Assembly (NCBI GenBank): GCA_023458535.1 | Contig: JAEWYW010000074.1 | Span: 1-64,000 of the forward strand | Direction of reading: 5' to 3' | Length of the DNA stretch: 64,000 nucleotides | Source of the DNA: Bacteroidota bacterium | GTDB lineage: Bacteria; Bacteroidota; Bacteroidia; Flavobacteriales; Weeksellaceae | Shown here: positions 60,532 to 64,000 of the stretch, one piece after another | Layout: each line of letters starts with the position of its first letter | Numbering within the stretch: position 1 is the stretch's first letter | Translations under genes and position numbers: made by a program | Notes under the pieces: generated by a model | The model's database searches: none | Told to the model about the DNA's origin: nothing | What the model saw: the letters and a program-made list of their open reading frames with translations, nothing else

Positions 60532-61827
60532 ATGGAAATCATCATTATCGTAATTCTTATACTTCTCAATGGCATATTTTCTATGTCTGAAATGTCTCTC
60601 GTATCATCTAAAAAATACAAACTGGAAAGTGAAAGAATTAAAGGAAATGCCAATGCCAAAACAGCTATTGAACTGGCAGAGAACCCGAACAAATTCTTAT
60701 CCACCGTACAAATTGGTATTACCCTTATTGGGATTTTATTAGGTATTTATTCTGGCGACAAACTTACCGCCAACTTAGCTGCGAATATTGCGGAGATAAA
60801 AGCCTTGGCACCCTATGCACAAACTATTGCTTCGGCTCTTATCGTTTTTATCATCACTTTTTTTTCTATTGTTTTTGGAGAACTTCTTCCTAAAAGATTA
60901 GGCCTGAAATTCCCGGAGAGTATCGCTCTTTTTGTTGCTAAACCTATGTTTTTGCTATCGAAAATTGCTTCTCCTTTCGTCTGGTTGCTAACCGTGACCA
61001 ATGAATTTGTTTTAAAACTCTTCGGCATTAACAGTGATGAAAATGAGTTGGTGACAGAAGAGGAAATAAAATCCATCATCAGAGAAGGTTCTGAAGGTGG
61101 CGTTATTGAAGAAATAGAACACGATATTGTAAAAAATGCGTTTGAATTGAGCGACAGAAAAGTAAATTCATTGGCAACCCACCGAAAAGAAATCATCTGC
61201 ATCAACAGCGATGCAAGTTTTTCGGAAGTAAAAGAAATTTTTTACAAAGAAGGCTTTTCTTCCTATCCTGTGGTTGAAGATAATAATATAGACAATATCA
61301 TTGGTATTATTAAATTAAAAGATGTCTTCTTTGCGAGTCCTGATAACTTTAATGTAAAAGATCACCTTAAAAAGCCAGTTTTTGTAAGTGAGAATTCTTT
61401 TATTTATCCTTTGATGGAAAGTTTCCAAAATAATAAATCTCACATGGCGATTTCTATTGATGAATACGGTACCACGAGAGGAATTATTACTCTGAATGAC
61501 ATTTTAGATGATTTAGTTGGTGATATACCAGATGGACAGGAAGATATCGACGATAAAGAAATCATCAGACGTGAGGATGGGTCCTGGTTGATTGATGGAC
61601 AGTGTTCGCTTTATGATTTTAAAAGACATTTTAAAGTAAATATTGATGATGATATTGAGAAAAATTACGTTACAGTTTCCGGACTCTTCTTTAATGAAAC
61701 TGAAAGTTTACCACACGTGGGCGACACCATAGAAATCGGTAACTATGTATTAGAAATTATTGACAAAGATGGCAATAGGATTGATAAAATTTTAGCCATC
61801 AAAAAGAAACCTAAGCCTAAAGATTAA
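60532..61827 (+). CDS. CNNM/CorC-family (hemolysin-type) membrane protein
   Basis: 431 residues from the ATG at 60532. A DUF21 membrane domain (1-180, MEIIIIVILILLNGIFSMSEMSL) leads to two CBS domains (about 205-325, with ICINSDASFSEVKEIFYKEGFSSYPVVED and the GIITLNDILDDLVGDIPD motif) and a CorC_HlyC domain (350-431). Homologues transport Mg or Co ions; the older hemolysin label is not supported. Terminator at 61831-61861. Confidence 0.9.
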   Translation: MEIIIIVILILLNGIFSMSEMSLVSSKKYKLESERIKGNANAKTAIELAENPNKFLSTVQIGITLIGILLGIYSGDKLTANLAANIAEIKALAPYAQTIASALIVFIITFFSIVFGELLPKRLGLKFPESIALFVAKPMFLLSKIASPFVWLLTVTNEFVLKLFGINSDENELVTEEEIKSIIREGSEGGVIEEIEHDIVKNAFELSDRKVNSLATHRKEIICINSDASFSEVKEIFYKEGFSSYPVVEDNNIDNIIGIIKLKDVFFASPDNFNVKDHLKKPVFVSENSFIYPLMESFQNNKSHMAISIDEYGTTRGIITLNDILDDLVGDIPDGQEDIDDKEIIRREDGSWLIDGQCSLYDFKRHFKVNIDDDIEKNYVTVSGLFFNETESLPHVGDTIEIGNYVLEIIDKDGNRIDKILAIKKKPKPKD

Positions 61828-61830
61828 TAA

Positions 61831-61861
61831 AAAACCCTTTTGATTTTCTCGAAAGGGTTTT
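61831..61861. terminator. bidirectional terminator between CNNM and TlpA genes
   Basis: AAAACCCTTT (61831-61840) pairs with AAAGGGTTTT (61852-61861) around 11 bases, between convergent genes. Confidence 0.8.
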
Positions 61862-61887
61862 CAGATAGACAGATACCTATTTAATAT

Positions 61888-62460
61888 TTACTGAGCTCGT
61901 AAACCTTCAATAAAATCAACTACGTTCTGGCCAGAATAATCTGCCATTCCAAGGGTCTTATGAGCAATTTTTCCTTCTTTGTCTAGAATAACCGTTGTTG
62001 GCAAATTTCCCTGAAAAAACTCTTGCGGAACTTCAGATTTTACGAAATGTATGGGCATGGTTAATTTTCTTTTTTCCATGAATTTTGTGGCTTTAGAAAC
62101 ATTTCCTTCCACTTCTACAAACAGAAAAACAACATCATCTTTATCCTTCATTTTATCATATAATATCTGTAGAGAAGGCATTTCTGCAATACATGGTGGA
62201 CACCAAGTCGCCCAAAAATTAATAAAAACCACCTTGCCTTTTAGCTTTTCCACAGCAATATCATTGCCTTTAGCATCAGAAACCTTCATGCGGTAAGCAG
62301 GTGTCTCTTTAACTGTAGTTTGCCTTTTTTCATCTTCAAAATCGGGTTGAAAAAATCCAACTTTCATTAAACCTTTTTGAAATGAAGCCTTTGCTTCTGG
62401 TACGAAAATCATCAATAAGAATACTGATCCCAGTAGTATTGTAAATATATTATTTTTCAT
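61888..62460 (-). CDS. TlpA-family thiol-disulfide reductase
   Basis: 190 residues from the ATG at 62460; an ATG at 62493 would overlap the upstream gene by 25 bases. A membrane anchor or signal (NNIFTILLGSVFLLMIFVP) precedes the thioredoxin fold with NFWATWCPPC (Cys87, Cys90) and LPTTVILDKEGKI (cis-Pro). Probably a periplasmic reductase that serves cytochrome c assembly or the DoxD-like protein encoded just upstream. Confidence 0.9.
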   Translation of the reverse strand: MKNNIFTILLGSVFLLMIFVPEAKASFQKGLMKVGFFQPDFEDEKRQTTVKETPAYRMKVSDAKGNDIAVEKLKGKVVFINFWATWCPPCIAEMPSLQILYDKMKDKDDVVFLFVEVEGNVSKATKFMEKRKLTMPIHFVKSEVPQEFFQGNLPTTVILDKEGKIAHKTLGMADYSGQNVVDFIEGLRAQ

Positions 62461-62468
62461 AATTGTTA

Positions 62469-63434
62469 TTATTTTTTGAAATTTGTTTTCCATTGTAATC
62501 CGCTTATATCGGTTAAAATTATTTCATGAACATCATCAGCGATGTCGAAATGCAATTTTGCTTTTGCGCCCAAAGGCAGCAACAGTGAATTTTTGTGAGG
62601 TTTAATCTTAGAAACATAATAGTTGGATATGTTTTCCTTCGGAAAGTTTCTTAGATCATCCATGCCCAAGGAATGCACCTTCTCTCCACTTATATTATAA
62701 AAATCAATGCCAATAAGGAAAGAGCCATACACATCTGCACCTTCCACTCTCATCACATCGAACGAAATGTTTTTACCTGTCTGTTGTGCATTAGTAATTT
62801 CTAATTTTGGTTTTACAGATTTATTATGTAAAGTTCCATAAACACCGCCATGAAAAACCTGATTGGTATATAAACTTAATCCAAAAATAGCAAAACTGAT
62901 TATTAGAAAAGGTTTATAATATTGGTGCTGCAAGGCTTTTAGCCACTTTTGTTCACGGATTTCAAATTTTGAAGAAAGAGCATCTAGAGAAATGCTGCCA
63001 CTCCCCAACTGAAGGATGGTAAAGCCACCAGCAATACCTAAAATACCAATTTGCCATTCATCCAAACACGTGGTACCCAGCCAACCAGAGCCAAGCAAAA
63101 TTCCCAGGGCTAGGAAAATGACAATAAAACTCATTAATCTCGTTCTGTATCCTAAGATTAAGAGAAGTCCAACAATGCCCTCTACAATCGTGAATATCCA
63201 CATTTTCATTAACAAAGCTTCGGGATTGGAAACTAAGTATTCTATAAGAGGTTTAATAAATAAAGCATTAGGCAGAAAATGATTAAATTTCTCACCTACG
63301 TATCCTGCAGCGTCAGGGTCTAATTTGTTTTCTAAAATAAGTCGCCTCCAAAATGCTGAAAAGTAGGTCCAGCCGATAACCAAACGCAATGCTAAGGCAG
63401 CATTGCCCATATAAAATTTGGGTAAATTATTCAT
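62469..63434 (-). CDS. DoxD-DoxA-like fusion membrane protein
   Basis: 321 residues. The first 190 residues are a DoxX/DoxD-type domain with four to five helices (RLVIGWTYFSAFWRRLILENKLDP, IFTIVEGIVGLLLILGYRTRL, LGTTCLDEWQIG). The C-terminal part (from about 225) is a soluble beta domain resembling DoxA, the small partner in archaeal thiosulfate:quinone oxidoreductase. A fusion of both is known from bacterial DoxDA-type proteins. Thiosulfate oxidation is possible but not shown; a TlpA reductase follows directly. Confidence 0.8.
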   Translation of the reverse strand: MNNLPKFYMGNAALALRLVIGWTYFSAFWRRLILENKLDPDAAGYVGEKFNHFLPNALFIKPLIEYLVSNPEALLMKMWIFTIVEGIVGLLLILGYRTRLMSFIVIFLALGILLGSGWLGTTCLDEWQIGILGIAGGFTILQLGSGSISLDALSSKFEIREQKWLKALQHQYYKPFLIISFAIFGLSLYTNQVFHGGVYGTLHNKSVKPKLEITNAQQTGKNISFDVMRVEGADVYGSFLIGIDFYNISGEKVHSLGMDDLRNFPKENISNYYVSKIKPHKNSLLLPLGAKAKLHFDIADDVHEIILTDISGLQWKTNFKK

Positions 63435-63484
63435 AAAAGATTCTAAAAAATTGTTTAATTATTCACTTAAAAAAAGCAAATAAA

Positions 63485-63829
63485 CTAAGCCGAAATTTTT
63501 AGACAGGAATAGAGGACGTAGAGCTTTACACTCGATGCATCCAAGACTGCTTCTAATGCAACAACTTCATTGTAAGCACTCTCTAAAAAAGCGGTAGATG
63601 CGAAATCAAAAGAAGGTATCAACAAAGATTTTACATCCTTATGATTGGTTTTTGATGCTTGTAGAAATGTCGTCTGGCACTTTTGAGCAGATTTTTGAAT
63701 CGCTTTATTGGGTGAAGTTTTTTCTACAGATGCATATTCGGATTGTACCACTTCGTGTATTGAAGATTTAATGCTGCAAGGAGAAATGAGCAGCACCAAA
63801 ATAAACACTATAAGTAAAAATCTGTACAC
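63485..63829 (-). CDS. small secreted protein, unknown
   Basis: 114 residues. Hydrophobic start (YRFLLIVFILVLLISPCS) is a signal peptide with a Cys at its end that could be lipidated. The remainder is a Ser/Ala-rich helical stretch with Cys residues near 50 and 109. No family recognised. The start is GTG (63829), four bases after a -7 box TAATTTTG (minus, 63834-63841). It may be the first gene of the DoxDA-TlpA unit, 50 bases upstream. Confidence 0.6.
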   Translation of the reverse strand: MYRFLLIVFILVLLISPCSIKSSIHEVVQSEYASVEKTSPNKAIQKSAQKCQTTFLQASKTNHKDVKSLLIPSFDFASTAFLESAYNEVVALEAVLDASSVKLYVLYSCLKISA

Positions 63830-63833
63830 ACCG

Positions 63834-63841
63834 CAAAATTA
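63834..63841 (-). promoter_or_regulatory. -7 box of the small secreted protein gene
   Basis: TAATTTTG on the minus strand, four bases before the GTG start. No clear -33 partner. Confidence 0.45.
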
Positions 63842-63983
63842 AGGATTAAAAAATGAAAATCTAACAAACAATGTTTCAATAATTATTAAACTTTGTTAAA
63901 ATAATACCTTTAAAAAGCTAATTATTCAAAATTTCATAATTTTATTGAAGATCTAGTATAGCTTAACTCAAAAAAAAATCATC

Positions 63984-64000
63984 ATGGAAAACATAGAAAT
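63984..64000 (+). CDS. start of a further gene, cut by the window end
   Basis: ATG at 63984 gives MENIE and stays open to the last base. Too short to identify. Upstream DNA (63842-63983) is AT-rich without a clear promoter motif. A real gene start is likely from position but cannot be proven here. Confidence 0.3.

Noticed and set aside
1..64000. Insertion sequences, prophage or integrative element
   Set aside because: No transposase, integrase or phage structural gene was found; the holin-like protein at 57.5 kb belongs to a chromosomal stress set.
1..64000. tRNA or rRNA genes
   Set aside because: No cloverleaf with a GTTCGAATCC-type arm, and no rRNA-like stretch, was seen on either strand by eye.

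Overview
The window looks like chromosome of a Bacteroidetes bacterium, most likely Flavobacteriia and close to Chryseobacterium or Elizabethkingia (Weeksellaceae). The reasons are AT-rich DNA, promoters of the Bacteroidetes type (TTG, about 18-22 bases, TAnnTTTG), a type IX secretion (T9SS) C-terminal sorting domain, PorQ, a fused CcsB-CcsA, and the order thioesterase-dnaA-LMW phosphatase-RsmI-like methylase. It is mostly core chromosome. I see no rRNA, tRNA, CRISPR array, insertion sequence or prophage.

Layout. 1-3.4 kb: copper functions (DUF3347 protein, a large multicopper oxidase), closed by a run of hairpins. 3.4-5.1 kb: glutaryl-CoA dehydrogenase and a thioesterase. 5.1-7.9 kb: dnaA, a low-molecular-weight phosphatase and an RsmI-like methylase. 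7.9-13.4 kb: copper ATPase CopA with five metal-binding N-terminal modules, an AraC regulator carrying its own metal-binding module, and a T9SS beta-helix protein. 13.4-18.4 kb: RRM protein, BlaI-type repressor, PAP2 phosphatase, pyruvate dehydrogenase E1-alpha and E2, LolD. 18.5-21.8 kb: radC followed by a coupled glycan-type cluster (FemAB-like acyltransferase, polysaccharide deacetylase, methyltransferase). 21.8-26.4 kb: nicotinamidase, a DUF1569/YtxJ/Crp operon, a DtxR-type regulator, and the Fe-S proteins Nfu and Mrp. 26.5-37.7 kb: a long minus-strand block with proline dehydrogenase, UbiA, mevalonate kinase, two MFS transporters, thiolase, a bifunctional nuclease and EtfAB. 37.9-45.0 kb: TatC, M1 peptidase, CbpA/CbpM, an amino acid permease, DUF4920. 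45.1-56.9 kb: envelope and housekeeping genes (CcsBA, FtsK, LolA, LptF/G-like, Frr, PyrH, PorQ, Cmk). 57-60.3 kb: stress-type small membrane proteins, an ECF sigma factor, two SRPBCC proteins. 60.5-64 kb: a CNNM/CorC transporter, TlpA, a DoxD-DoxA-like fusion, a small secreted protein and the first codons of a further gene.

How the genes fit together. Copper handling occurs at two loci 5 kb apart. Envelope biogenesis is spread over LolA/LolD, LptF/G, TatC, CcsBA and PorQ. Acyl-CoA and amino acid oxidation (GcdH, thiolase, proline dehydrogenase) would feed electrons to EtfAB.

The most unusual signals are intergenic. There are six near-perfect GC-rich hairpins with 3-base loops, all in gaps between convergent genes. 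There are also several intergenic tracts with a 7-base period. The best candidate for a poorly described system is the copA locus: a possible HMA-AraC metal sensor, a perfect inverted repeat AAATTTGC-N5-GCAAATTT before copA, and a double heptamer array in the same leader. All calls come from reading the sequence; no searches were run.
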